Of a stretch of 64,000 bases of DNA, positions 12,801 to 26,300 are shown in pieces. Both the position numbers and the translations under genes were made by a program. This stretch comes from Phymorhynchus buccinoides (Eukaryota; Mollusca; Gastropoda; Neogastropoda; Raphitomidae): assembly GCA_017654935.2 (NCBI GenBank), contig CM065703.1, forward strand, positions 37,835,278 through 37,899,277, written 5' to 3'. How positions within the stretch are numbered: position 1 is the first letter of the stretch; the number at the start of each line of letters is the position of its first letter. Under the pieces are notes generated by a model that saw only the letters and a list, made by a program, of their open reading frames with translations, had not been told where the DNA came from and did no database searches.

Positions 12801-15800
12801 TGTAATTTTAGGCGTGTGACTGCATCTTGATTCTCTCCATCATTGCAGAGGTTCCGGTCTCGCAGTCGCTCTCGCAGCTTCACCCCCCCTCACTGGCGCC
12901 GGGAGATGGAGCGCATGGTGAAGGGCAGGGACCCGGTGGAGCCCCAGGCTGAGGACAAGTGGAGCAGGGGGGATTTCCTCCCTCACCAGAACCAGCAGGA
13001 CCCCCGGCCCTCCGCCAAGGCCCGGCTGGGGGCTCGCGCAGACGTGGACAAGGACAAGGACGACGCCGCGCCGACCCTGGGCAGACGCTTCCAGCCGGGG
13101 CCAGACGACGAGAAGGAAGAAGGGTGAGGGGTTACGCTCTTCTTCTTCTTCTTCTTCTTCGACAGTCGCCAAAATCTATGCTGATCGTTACTGTCACTGG
13201 TAGGGCTAAAAACAGCCGTATTGTACTATTATCTGAACAGCCAAGGCTCTGCAACCCCAACCCCAACTCTGGCACCATTCGCCCAATGCATCACACTACA
13301 CTCCCACCAAGTGCATAGACATTCACTGCCAAGCACCATGCCATGTGTTTAGTCTGTTTTTTAGAGCTTACATCTTCCATTGAAGCAACACAAGCACACT
13401 CGAAAAAATAGTTATTTCCCCTCTAATTGTCGGTTGAGATGCAACGGACAACTAAGAATGTCAAAAAATGCATAGCACCAGAAGAGTTAAAGTCGTCTTG
13501 CATTTCTTTGTTCAAAACACTTGGATTCTGTTTGTATTTTGTCGAAATACTGTTCTTCTGTTGCAGGGTTGTGGGGAGTCTAAAATGCGTATTATTACTG
13601 GTGCTATTTTTGAGCATTTTTTTAATTTATTTCAGGAAACTAGATGATTCTGTTTGTTGAGAGAATCTGTTTGAATGTATCCAAGATCTGTGACATGAAT
13701 ATGATTTAACCCTTTCACCGCCAAAGTCGCATTTTAGCACCACATTGATTTTACACCTATGTCACTAAAAAGGCATCACATTGGGGTCCATTATCCAAAG
13801 ACCCTATTATCTTGGTTTTGGGAAGTAAGGATAGACCATATTTTATATACCATATTTTTCAGACTGTAAGGTGCACCTTTGCATAAGGCGCATCCTCAAA
13901 ATATTACCCCAATTTCAGATTTTGTTACTACAGTGGAATCCGCTTAATCGGCCACTTTTGGGACCAGGAAAAATATGGCCGATAAAGCGAATCGGCCGAT
14001 AAAACGAACATCGAGATACTGTATGACGCAATTATGTAAGTCAAAAGCAATGACGTCAAAATTAAATGTTGCAATTCAAATTCTTTCCCTTTTTGTGATG
14101 TGTGTGTGTGTTTATTAATCCTACAACTTGACAGAAGCACGAGTAAAAGACAATAATTTTGTTTTCTTGAGTGATTTTAACGCCATGCAGGGTCTTTCAA
14201 TTGACAACAGCTCACCTTCCAACTTCACACTCAACCATGTAAACATCAAAAGCGTGTTGTCAGTTTGTCTGCCTCTGTTGTTCTCCCTCTCAAAAAGGGG
14301 TAAAGAGGAAAAATTAGAGAGAAAAAGTGGCCAATAAAGCGAAATTGAAGATTTCAGCTTTGGCCGTAAAAACGAACAAAATAACACATGCTTAAGAAGA
14401 AAAAAATCCGTTCCAGAGGAAATAGGGCGTTTGCCACGAGTGTTCATTCCCTATACTAGACTACTAATTTGCCCGAGCTCGTTCTGCCCGAGTTGCGCTG
14501 ACCTCTCTAATTCAACTCTCTAAATTTAACTCAGTGAAATTCAAGGTCACTGGCGCGTGGCAAATGCTCTATTGGCCGATTAAGCGGCTTTGGCTGATTA
14601 TCCGATGGCCAATTAAACGGATTCCACTGTATATATCTTCTTACTGTTTCACCAGTCACATTATAAGGCGCAGGGGGCTGAGTCTTGGAAAAGAGTATCG
14701 CCTTGTAGTCCAAAAAATAGGGTATGTCACAGAAGAATCCCCAATACTGCATATGGATTTTGTTCTCTACCCAGGTAAATTTAATGGACATTTATGGCTG
14801 AAATAGGCTGGCGGTGAAAGGGTTAAGAAAAAAAGACGGCAAGAGTTTTACACAAATGTGACAAATGCCTAGAAATTTGAATGCAAGCATACCACTATGA
14901 ATGAGTAGTAAGAAGCTTGACTTGGGGTAAGGGTGGAGTGGGGGAGGGGGGTATATTTGCAATGGCAGTGTAAATAATTGTCCACTGAAAAACCAATGCA
15001 TCTGCAGATCAAGATTCACACTTTATATATGGGACTAAAAACCAACTTGATATAAGTACACTTAGTTTGACTCTATTTTTTTTAATTTCTGTTACCTTTT
15101 TTACCTGAATAACAAACATTCAGTGCAAAGGAGCAAACTTTCACATGCTTTGAAGAAGCAGAAAAGCAAGTTGTGATTTTGTTTAGGATTTCTTTTCCTT
15201 CGTTTGACGACTTTTTTTTTATAGTAAAAGTGATGTTTTTGTTCTCTCCCAGGGAGGAGAGTGACGAAGAAGAGGAGGGGGAAGTGGAAAAGCACAAGCA
15301 CAAGAAGAAGAAAGACGGCAAGAAGTAAGCCAGTGTCAAAGATATTGTGTGTTTAGACAGTTTATTATTTCAGGTACTGTGTCATATGTGAATGCAAGTT
15401 GTATGTATGTGTAAACATATGTGTATATACGTATAAGTTAGATGGATGGGTAGTTAAATGGTTCTATGCGTGCGCATGATGTGTGTGTTGTGTGTGTGTA
15501 TATGTGTGCGTTTGTATGTGTGTGTGTGACCAAGAATTGTATGTGCGCACAGTGTTCAAAATAGTCGCATATTTAATTTTTTGTCTTTTCTGTATACTAT
15601 GTCTCTGTCTTTATTGTTTTGTTGATTGTTTTATTGCTGCAAAAAGAATTTCCTGTAAAATGGACAATAAAAATATTGATTGATTGATATGTGACCCAGC
15701 ACCACGAAGGGGACATTAAGTCACTGGGCTAGTTTCTAACAGCAGGCTTGGAAAGTCCAAAATCTTTTTTTTAAATGTCAATTTTTAGTTATGCATAATT

Positions 15801-17316
15801 TCTTGTTCTCTGACATCTTATCTTTCATATTTATAAAGGATAATCCTTAATATGGTCTTATGAAACGAGTTGGTCAATGCATTTTCTTCAGCTAGGCTAG
15901 ACTTAACACTGTGCTTTCTCAGAATGGCCGATGCTCACCCTACTAACTTTAAATGCTCATCACTTTGGAACTGAAAAAGATACTACAAGAATCGTTCTTA
16001 TATCATTAGAGAGAGAATTGTCTAAATTTTTCAAATGTACACTTTTCTCAGAATGGTCAGCTTGACACTTAATGTCCCTTTCGTGGTGCTGGGTCACATG
16101 TACTTCATGTTAAGCTTGCAGCCTGTGACCGTTATTTGATTAGACTGTTTATCATTTTGGGTACTACAGTGAAAATCACATCAGTCAAAATTGAAGGGAC
16201 TGAAATTTAATTTTGAGATAGCCAGTATTATGAGTTAAAAAGACCTTTTTATAAAGACTAGCGCAACGCCGAGTACCGGTAACGCCTAGTACCGGTAACG
16301 CCAAGTACTGGTAACACTGAGTACAGCAAATTTGAAGCGATTTGGTTAAGAAACGGCGGAGTTATAAGGCCCCGTTTCCCGTTGGCGGTGCTCTGAGAGT
16401 GACGCGCTCTCCCGATTCTCTTTGAATTTGCTGCCAGGCTTCGCCCCTGCCACAGCAAGCCTGACAGCAAATTTGAAGCGATTCGGTTAAACAACGGCGG
16501 AGTTATTTGTGAAAAGGTGAAGCGGCATATATTGCGCGCGTTTCTGCATTGATTCGCTTCGGGTTTGGCACATCGATAGTCACTGTCCTCGGTCATCTAC
16601 CTGCCAAATTCGAAGGCAATCGGTCCAGAAATACCGGAGATACGTGCGCTGAGAGGCCGGCGGATACGCGTTTCGCGCATTTGCCAAACCGTGCAAATAA
16701 CACGGCCGCCTCGGTTGCCATCGCCATCGTTAGGGCTCATAGCAAATTTGAAGCGATTCGGTCGAAAAATGGCAGAGTTATAAGGCCCGTTTTGTGTTTC
16801 AGACAGACAGACACACACACACACACACGGACACTTGGCTTTTTATTATATGATTGTTAAACTAGGACCAGTGATTTTGAGTTATCCATTTTTGAGTTAG
16901 CAGGAATCCACTGTATGTGATGTCGATCATGTTTACTTTAACTTGCAATGTTTTCTTTGCTCTGTTGAAAGATTTCTTTATCATCTGGACAGTTCCAAGA
17001 TGTTCATTTGCTCTGTAGTGCAGTTACTTCTGATAATTGTAATGAGCTGAGCGTGATGATCAAAAGTTTATCTTCAGTTAATAAACTATCGCTGATTTCA
17101 TCATTTGAATCTGTATAGCATACCTGTAGTGTGTGTGTATGCGTCTTTATGTCTGCTTACTTCATGGGATATTAAACGATGCATTTCATATTTAGAGAGG
17201 TGTAGAGTGGCACAGTGGTAACGCGTTCGCCTTGTGTCAAGTAAACCCGAGTTCGAACCTGGGTACAGTGGATTTTTCCTCTCACTTTGCACTAGGCCTT
17301 ACGGTCTGAACGTGGA

Positions 17317-17347
<31 letters not shown>

Positions 17348-20300
17348 CGTGTGCCCGTGCACTTAGCACACGTTAAACCCAGTGGCGACGAAAAAGTTGT
17401 CATTTGGTCAAAATTTACTCCCCCACCCCCCCTTTCCTTCCTCATCAGTTTCAAAAAAATTGCATGCATAAAAAAAATTGGGTGACGCGCCTCTAGCTGA
17501 GACGCGCTCTCCAGGTGGGAGCAACCCGAATTTCACAGAGACGTCTCTGTGACTATAAAGTACCTAATACGTAATATTTAATTTTGCTCTGTAGACACAA
17601 GAAGCACAAGAAGGACTCCAAGCACAGGAAGAAGCACAAGAAGAGCAAATCGAGCAGCGAGGAGGAATCGGACTCTGACAACAAGGATGAGAAGAAGAAA
17701 CGCAGCGGGAAGAAGGACCACAAAGACGACGGCGACGGCAAGAAGAAGAAGAAAGAAAGCAAGAAGAAAAACTACCGCAAGAAAACCACCACCAGCAGCG
17801 ACAACGACGACTCCGAGGACGACGAGAAGGGGAAAGAGAACAAGGAGAAAGACGGGAAAAGAGCGGAGAAGGGCAAAGAGGGGAAGAAGAAGAAAGACGA
17901 CCCCTCCAAGCGCCGCCATCGGTCGGGATCCACAGACGCGAAAAAAGACCGTCCGGAGAGCCGGCGAAAGAGGAGCAAAGAGAGGGAGGGTCGGCGCTTG
18001 GACCCTAGCAGAAGGAACCGGTCGTCCAGCGCGGAGAAGATGAGGAACGGGCTGGTGGTGGTGGTGGGGAAGAAGCCCGGCAGGAGGGAGAGGGACGGCT
18101 CCACCACCGACCAGGAGAAGTCGCGCGAGCGGCGCAAGTCCAGGTCGGCGTCGGACGACAGGGGCAAGGACAGGAAGAGGTCGGCATCCAGGTCAAGGTC
18201 GAAGGAGGCGGTGAGGAAGTGGAGGGGAGACGACTTTCGTCAGCGGCGGTCGGGGTCGAGGGAGCGGAGGAGGTCTGGCTCGAGGTCTGGGGACAGGAGG
18301 CGGCTGGATCGCTCCCCGGACAGGTACAGGTAAGAAGGATTGCATCTTTTTATTTTTTTGTAATTTTTTTTTTTATTGATCTATACGGATATTGGCCACT
18401 GCGAAGAACATGTTTTGCAAGAGTGAATGCCTTTGGTGGGTGGGCGAAGATGGTTGAGTACTGACCAAACAAGGGTATAACTCTCGCCAATTACCCTGTT
18501 TGAGGCCACTTGACTTAATGGCTTCCTTTTGCAAGAGTGAATGCCCTTTTGGATACTGATCAACAAGGGCTTAACTCTTGCCGTCAAGGGCGTTAATAAC
18601 CCTACTTGCAGTGGCCAATAGAGAGGGCTCATGTGTTGCTGTTGTCACTTTTTTTAGTATGGATGCAGTGATGTACCGAGGATCAAAAAGTGATAGGACA
18701 AAGTTTTTAACTGTCCTGAGATGAGATAAATCAACAGGACAATGTCCTGGCTCTTGCAGAAATCAATAAGACAAAGCATGACTGTTAAAAATGTAATCAG
18801 ACGTTTGTCCTGACAGGGGAGAACATAATAGGACATTTCCAATTTTAATAGGTCAATGTCCTATGACCGGGGCCTTGGGAAATCACTGGCTGTACCATTG
18901 GTATTGATATGTGTACACATAGTGGTTAGAGTTGATCGTTTGTTGCTATGCATTTTATGTTGATGGGTTTTGATTCAGTTTTTGCTTAGGTTTGGTTGGG
19001 TTTTCAGCAAGTAAACTGTTTGCTTGGATTCGTTGTTGTTTTTGTTGTCATACCCTGGCTAAAGGATTCGTTGTTGTTGTCGTACCCTGGCTAAAAGATT
19101 CCAGGGATCATCCCAACAGTCGAAGCACTTGAACACTATGGTACAAATGCAGCAGCTAGGAATGATAGCATTACGTGTGTGACCGTTTTTTATTACCCCG
19201 CCACATGGGCAGCCACACTCCCGACTTCGGAGAAGAAGCTTGAAATTCGTTAAATGTGAGTTGTAAAGAAGTTATTGTCAATTGTTGATTGTTTTGTTTT
19301 ATCCTGTTCCTGATTCTTCTTCGTTCGCTCAGACAGTTTCCTGTCATGTGAGCGTAGATACGTCATGCTGCCGTTATGCGCCTAACTAAGAAATAGTGAG
19401 GCCCAGCATGTCCGACTTCGGCTGAAGAAATCTTTGTAAGAATTTGTGGAAAAAAGACAGGAGAACGGACCGGTAATATAGAAAGATAGCAGATGACAGT
19501 AAGCAAAGGGAAAAGGCAGAGTCAAATAATAATAATAATAATAATAGTACATTTATATAGCGCTTTACCTCAGGTGAACCCAAAGCGCTTTACAATCAAT
19601 TATTTCATCAACAAGTAGACAACAAAAACAGCATTCAAGAATAACACAAACCAGCAACAACGCATATACAAAGCAACTCTCTCTCTCAAAGAGAGAGATG
19701 GATTAAAGGAAGTTACAAGCACAGAACTTCCAGAAGATAGGGGAACTATTTGTACGAAAGAACCCCCGGTATCCCCATGGGGCGGGGAAGGGGGGGGGGG
19801 GGAAGCAATGATTGATATAAACAAAAAAGACCCCCCCCCCCCCCGGTATCCCCTCGGGGAGGTGGGTTCCTGATTAAAAATCGATATTTTAACAGGAGAC
19901 GTTCGCGGTCGCCCGATCGTCGCCGGAATCGGTTCTCCCCGATGAGGCGCGGTGGGGGCTTCGGCGGTCGGCGCGGGGCCAGCCCCGCCTTCAGCCGGAG
20001 GAGCCCCCTGCGCTCCACCCCGCCCTTCAAGCGGCGGGAAAACAGGAAGCGCTCCTCGTCCAGCTCCGACGACTCTGACGACGACAAGGACAGGGAGCAG
20101 CGACGCAGGGCCGCCGTCGAGAGGAAAGCCAAGATGTTTGGGTGAGTGAGACGAGTCACTGGGATGCCTGTGTTTACCGTTCAGTACTTTTGTCATTTCA
20201 ATGACATTGCAATTAGCTACAATTTCCTGAATTTGTAATCCTACTCCCCCCGTGGGGATACCGGGGGGTCTTTTGTACAAATAGTTCCCCCACCTTCTGG

Positions 20301-23300
20301 AAGTTCTGTGCTTGTAGCTTCCTCTTATCTGTCACTCTCTTTGACTCTGCCTTTTCCCTTTGCTTAGTGTCATCTGCTATCATTCTATCTTACTGGTCCA
20401 TTCTCCTGCCTTTTTTCTATAAATTCTTACAAAGATTTCTTCAGCCGAAGTCGGACATGCTGGGCCTAAGTATTTCTTAGTTAGGTGCATAACGGCAGCA
20501 TGACGCATCTACGCTCATGTGACAGGAAACTATCTGAGCGAACAAAGAAGAAGAAAGAAGAGAAGAAGTAATCCTACTACTAGTACTAGTGGCAAACACC
20601 GTATTTTTCAGACTTGAAAAAAAAAATTCTTCTCAAGACTGAGACGTCTGCGCCTTATAATGTAGTTAGATAATATAAGAACAAAATCTGAAGTTTGTGT
20701 ATAATTTTTGGGGTGCAGCTTATAGTCTGAAAAATTCGGTATGTTCCTCTAAAGTGGACCTTTACGAAAAACGACAATATCAGTTGGCTCTTATTTGTGA
20801 CCCAGCACCACGAAAGGGACATTACGTCGCTGGCATAGTTTCTCACAAAAGGCTTGCAAAGTCAAAAATCTCATATTTTATCAATTTTGAATTATTGGTA
20901 TTTTTGTGCTCTATAACATATGTTTCATATGCATAAAGGAGAACGTTTAATATTGTCTATGCAGACAAATTTTTTGGGGCAAGTAGAATAGTGTTATGTT
21001 TTACCCATTTTACCCCAAAGGCCCAATGGCTCACCGGTGAAACAAACAAAAAAAGTAGGTTAAAATTATGATAAAAGAAATCTGATTGAAGATTGTCATA
21101 AGATGGCTCAAAGTGAATCCTTGAAACAAATTTTATAATTTTATTTCAACCAGAACCTAATTTGGGCCTCTGATGGGTTAAATGCTCATAACTCTGCAGC
21201 AAAAAAAAGATACAAGAATGGTTTTTATATCATTAGAAAGAGAATGGTCTGAAGTTTCCAACTGTGCCATTTTCTCAGAATGGTCATTTTGACACTTAAT
21301 GTCCCTTAACTTATAACGTCCTATAAGGAAGTGGCTGAGCCAAGCCCACAATCCTGTAAGGATTTGGCAGAATGAGCTAGAAATGGGTATGCTTATTCAA
21401 AATATATTGAAATCATTTGTGAATAAAAGTTAATAAAACTTTGTAGTAATATTGCTATGATATTGTTTTCTGTGTTGACAATGTTATTTTTGCCAATCTG
21501 ACATTTTGTTTGTTTATTTTGATTGATTATTACGAGAAAAAAACAAAATAAAAATGTGCTCAACAAAGATGTTAAAAAACAATGTGTGGTGTGTTTATTA
21601 TTAAAACGTTGCACGCACAAGTCACTTGCATGATCAGAGAAACACTAAAAGCACAAAATAAACTTAGTACTTGCCTTTCTGTAGTATTTTGGTAATGCAA
21701 TCAACAGGCAAAAATTATGTTCGGTTACGCACACCTGTCGGTCTATGCTTATCCCATATCTATATTGTTAAAAACTCAGGACTTTACTGGTGTTGCACTG
21801 CCTCCGGGCATTGCAGCCAGTATTGTTCCCACCATCTTTGTATTTACAAATGTCCCATATGTGTCTATGACCGAGAGGACGTAAAACACCATTGTTCATT
21901 CACACCTGTCGGTCTTACTGCCGATCATTCGCGATCGAAGTTTTCATGTGAAAAGTATCTCTATCATGCTTTGTACAAAGTGTTAAACCACTTTAAGTCC
22001 GATAAAAATCATTGAAACTGTCCAATTCGCTGTCTAAAATAGTGTGAATGCTCGGCAGATGACCGGTTGTTGGAATCGTTCGATTGATTTTCTGCCGATC
22101 GATAGTCAAAGTTAACCATAGTAGGCACTGCACTAGCATGAATCTCAACAGTCACTTCACTCTGGCCCCTATAACTAAGTCCAAAAGCACGATTGGCACA
22201 CAATTTATCGGTAAAAACATCGATAACATCGTCATCCATCATTCGGAACGCCGCCATTTTGATATAAAAAATTGTTAAAAACAAATTCGAAGAAAATCGA
22301 TCAAATTTAGACTTCAATCGACCTCCATGCAAATGGCGGCCATTGCAACAGGAAGTCAAATGCTTTCCGGCTGTCGTTAAAGCTTCCTCTCTGCATTAGA
22401 GAGTTCCCACTTCCTTAGCAATATGACTAAACAATGTGCATGGATAGGTGCGCTTTCATGCGGTTTAGGACTGACGGTGAGGTGCGGTTTAGGACGCTAA
22501 GAGTTAAAGGTCACATTTTTATTTTTTATCAGCAAACCAAATGACATTACTAATGAGGGTAGCGTATGATTATGCCTTTTGTTTTTTCAGAGTGCCCATG
22601 ATTCGCAAGTCTGAGAGCCCTCCCCCCACACACTGGAAGCCAGGGCAGAAACCCCTGGTCATCAAGTCCACCACCAGCCTCAACAGCGAACAGTAAGGGT
22701 CGGGATTTGGGTGTTTTCACTGTCCCGTTTCTTTGGTTATTCAGGCATGGCAGTCCTCTGCGCATCGAGGAGAATCCGCGAAAGTGAAAATGTGACCCCC
22801 CCCAAAAAAAGCAAAAAAAAGCTGGGGTAAAAATTCGCTCGGGTGCCTAAAAATTACGTGAGTTAAAACCTATGCAATCGCTTTGCGGAACCGGATGTGA
22901 ATGACTGAACAAGCAACTTCCCGCCAAAGTTAGCAGTCGTGCGTGGCCTAGTTCACGCAACACGTTTCCAGATTTGTGATCCTAGTGCTTCTTTTTCTTC
23001 TTCTTCCTCATTTTGACGTCCAACATTTGGTGGGAGTGAAGTGAAGTGATGCATTCGCCCATGGTAACTAGAAGAGTTAAACGGATTTTCGAGTGCGTAT
23101 GGGTTGCTTCAACCTAAAAGAAATCACTGACATAATCTCTGAAAGTAGACAAACATATGGCAGGGTGCTTGGCAGTGAATGTCTTTGCATTTGGTGGGAG
23201 TGAAGTGTGATGTAATGTATTCGCCCATGGTAACTAGAAGAGTTAACCCTTTCACCGCCAACATCGCATTTTTGCACCACAATGATTTAACACCCATGTC

Positions 23301-26300
23301 ACTAAAAGGCATCAAATCAGGGTCTGTTATGCAAAGACCCTGTTTTCTTCATTTTGGGAGGTGGGGATAGGCCTTACTTTAACCCCTTGACTGCCAGAGG
23401 AAAATAAAAGAAAAAATGATTGAGCAAATCATGCCATGAAAAAGACAACTGATAGAGACAATCTGGAAAAATGGTCTGGGGATATTACTCTCTTGACTGT
23501 GTTAGAACAAAAGCCAGCATGTCAGGGTTATTCCTCTTCATCTGATGACATCATCAGCGATGTCATCAGGTTAGTACGTAATACGTTGGTGGCAGTCAAG
23601 GGGTTAATTATGTCACAGAGGAATCCCCAATATTGCAGAGATTTTTTTCTCTACCCAGGTAAGTTTAATGGAATATTTTTGCTGAAAAATGGCTGGCTGC
23701 GAAAGGGTTTTTCGCAGGAAATATGACTTATGGTAGGAAATATGACTATTATAGTAGGAAATATGATTATTATGGTAGGAAATATGACTATTATAGTAGG
23801 AAATATGATTATTATGGTAGGAAATATGACTATTATAGTAGGAAATATGACTATTATAGTAGGAAATATGACTATTATGGTAGGAAATATGACTATTAAA
23901 GTAGGAAATATGACTATTATAGTAGGAAATATGACTATTATAGTAGGAAATATGACTATTATAGTAGGAAATATGACTATTATAGTAGGAAATATGACTA
24001 TTATAGTAGGAAATATGACTATTATAGTAGGAAATATGACTATTATGGTAGGAAATATGACTATTATAGTAGGAAATATGACTATTATAGTAGGAAATAT
24101 GACTATTATAGTAGGAAATATGACTATTATAGTAGGAAATATGACTATTATAGTAGGAAATATGACTATTATAGTAGGAAATATGACTATTATAGTAGGA
24201 AATATGACTATTAAAGTAGGAAATATGACTATTATAGTAGGAAATATGACTATTATAGTAGGAAATATGACTATTATGTAGGAAATATGACTATTAAAGT
24301 AGGAAATATGACTATTATAGTAGGAAATATGACTATTATAGTAGGAAATATGACTATTATAGTAGGAAATATGACTATTATAGTAGGAAATATGACTATT
24401 AAATTAGGAAATATGACTATTATAGTAGGAAATATGACTATTATAGTAGGAAATATGACTATTATAGTAGGAAATATGACTATTATAGTAGGAAATATGA
24501 CTATTATAGTAGGAAATATGACTATTATAGTAGGAAATATGACTATTAAAGTAGGAAATATGACTATTATAGTAGGAAATATGACTATTATAGTAGGAAA
24601 TATGACTATTATGGTAGGAAATATGACTATTATAGTAGGAAATATGACTATTATGGTAGGAAATATGACTATTAAAGTAGGAAATATGACTATTAAAGTA
24701 GGAAATATGACTGTAATGCATTCACCCATGGTAACTAGAAGAGTTAAACAGATTTTGACAAGCGTTTTGCACCCTGTTCCCCAGGCCCCCAGCTAAAGCC
24801 CTGGCGCCCACAGAAGCGCAGACGGCAGCAGTGAGCCAGTCCCTGCATGACATCAGCCTGCCCCCGGACGGATCCATCCCCGTGCCTGCTGTCTCGGAAA
24901 AACCCAACAAGCCCAGCGAATCGGCGGAGAAAGCCAAGATCATGTACAACCTGGATAAAGGGGACCCCATTCCCACCGCCTCCGTCAAACCTTCCCAGGT
25001 GGGTTTTTTTTGTACTTTTCTTTTCTAGCTTATGTATTTGTTCGATAAGAGTATTTTCAGTGTTCAGTGTTTTTCTTTTTCTTCATGGTAGCAAAAGCGA
25101 TAGTCTTTGCTCTGATCTTCATAAGCAATGTATCAAGCCGTAATTGATTACAGATTGTAGTTGATCCTTAGGAATTGTATCTATGTTGCTACGTGAATAG
25201 GGTGTTAATGCATATTCATTAAGTACTTCTTCTATTTCATCTCTTCTATTTCATCTTTAACTTTTACATAATCCTTATCAGTTAATAAAGAGGAATTAAA
25301 TGTCCATAGACCTGATCTTTTCTGTTCAGTTTTCAGAACGAATGACAAGGTGATTATTGAATGGTCTGTTCTATATCCAGGCAATATGTCTGCATCTATA
25401 GAACTACCCCCCCCCCCCCCCCCCATGTGGATACCGGGGGGTCTTTTGTATAAATAGTTCCCCCACCTTCTGGATGTTCTGTGCTTGTAACTTCCTCTAA
25501 TCTCTGTTTAGAGGTTGTTGAACGTTGGTAAGATACATTCATGAGTGTTTTGTAATAAGTGGTCGAACTTTACGCGGTGACAGTCCTGAGATGACCATAC
25601 CTGTTGACGGGAATATAATGGAAAAAAATATAAAAAAATTATCTCACTCTCTTTGACTCTGCCTTTTTCCCTTTGCTTGCTGTCATCTATTATCTTTCTG
25701 CCTTACTGGTCCATTCTCCTGCCTTTTTTTCATGAAATACTTTCAAACACATTTCCTCTGGCCGAAGTTGGACTTGCTGGGCCTAACTATTTCTTGGTTA
25801 GGCGCATAATGGCAGCATGACGCATCTGCGCTCATAATTGACAGGAAACTGAGCGATCGAAGAAGAAGAATAGAACTACTAAATAAAGTTTCAGAGATAA
25901 GGGAAGAACCTAATCGGATTTGTTGCAGGGGGGGGGGGGGGGGGGGGGGGGGGTCCTTCTCCATGTGTATCTTCTCATTTCTGGATTTAAAACCTCCCCA
26001 GGTTATGGACAAAGGTCGTAGGTCAAGGTCGAGGTCGGGGTCGTCGAAGAGTTCCAGGTCATCCCACAGCTCGCGGTCATCCAGCGGGTCGAAGTCTGCG
26101 TCGCCGGTTCCCCCCGCCGTGTTGAAGAAGAAGAGCCCGTCCACGGAGCCCGATGCTGACCGCAAGAAGGAGAGGAAAGTGGTGGAGGTGAGTTCAGTCC
26201 AGTTTGGATGTAGCTTTGGGTATTTGGTACTTTATAGTAGCCCCTCCACGGAGCCCGATGCTGACAGCAAGAAGGAGAGGAAAGTGGTGGAGGTGAGTTC

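Noticed and set aside
17200..17275. Possible tRNA gene
   Set aside because: Box A and B are present but the sequence continues into a SINE core with further copies at 9612, 30693, 33893 and 47036, so it is a SINE head.
17578..18167. - strand Leu/Val-rich ORFs of 113 and 131 aa
   Set aside because: Antisense of Lys/Glu/Ser-rich NKTR exon i, giving hydrophobic shadow frames.
23730..24796. Two + strand ORFs of 183 and 169 aa and - strand partners of 151 and 105 aa
   Set aside because: They are read-through of a 21-bp tandem array (a multiple of three) with no non-repeat protein, no splice context and both strands open.
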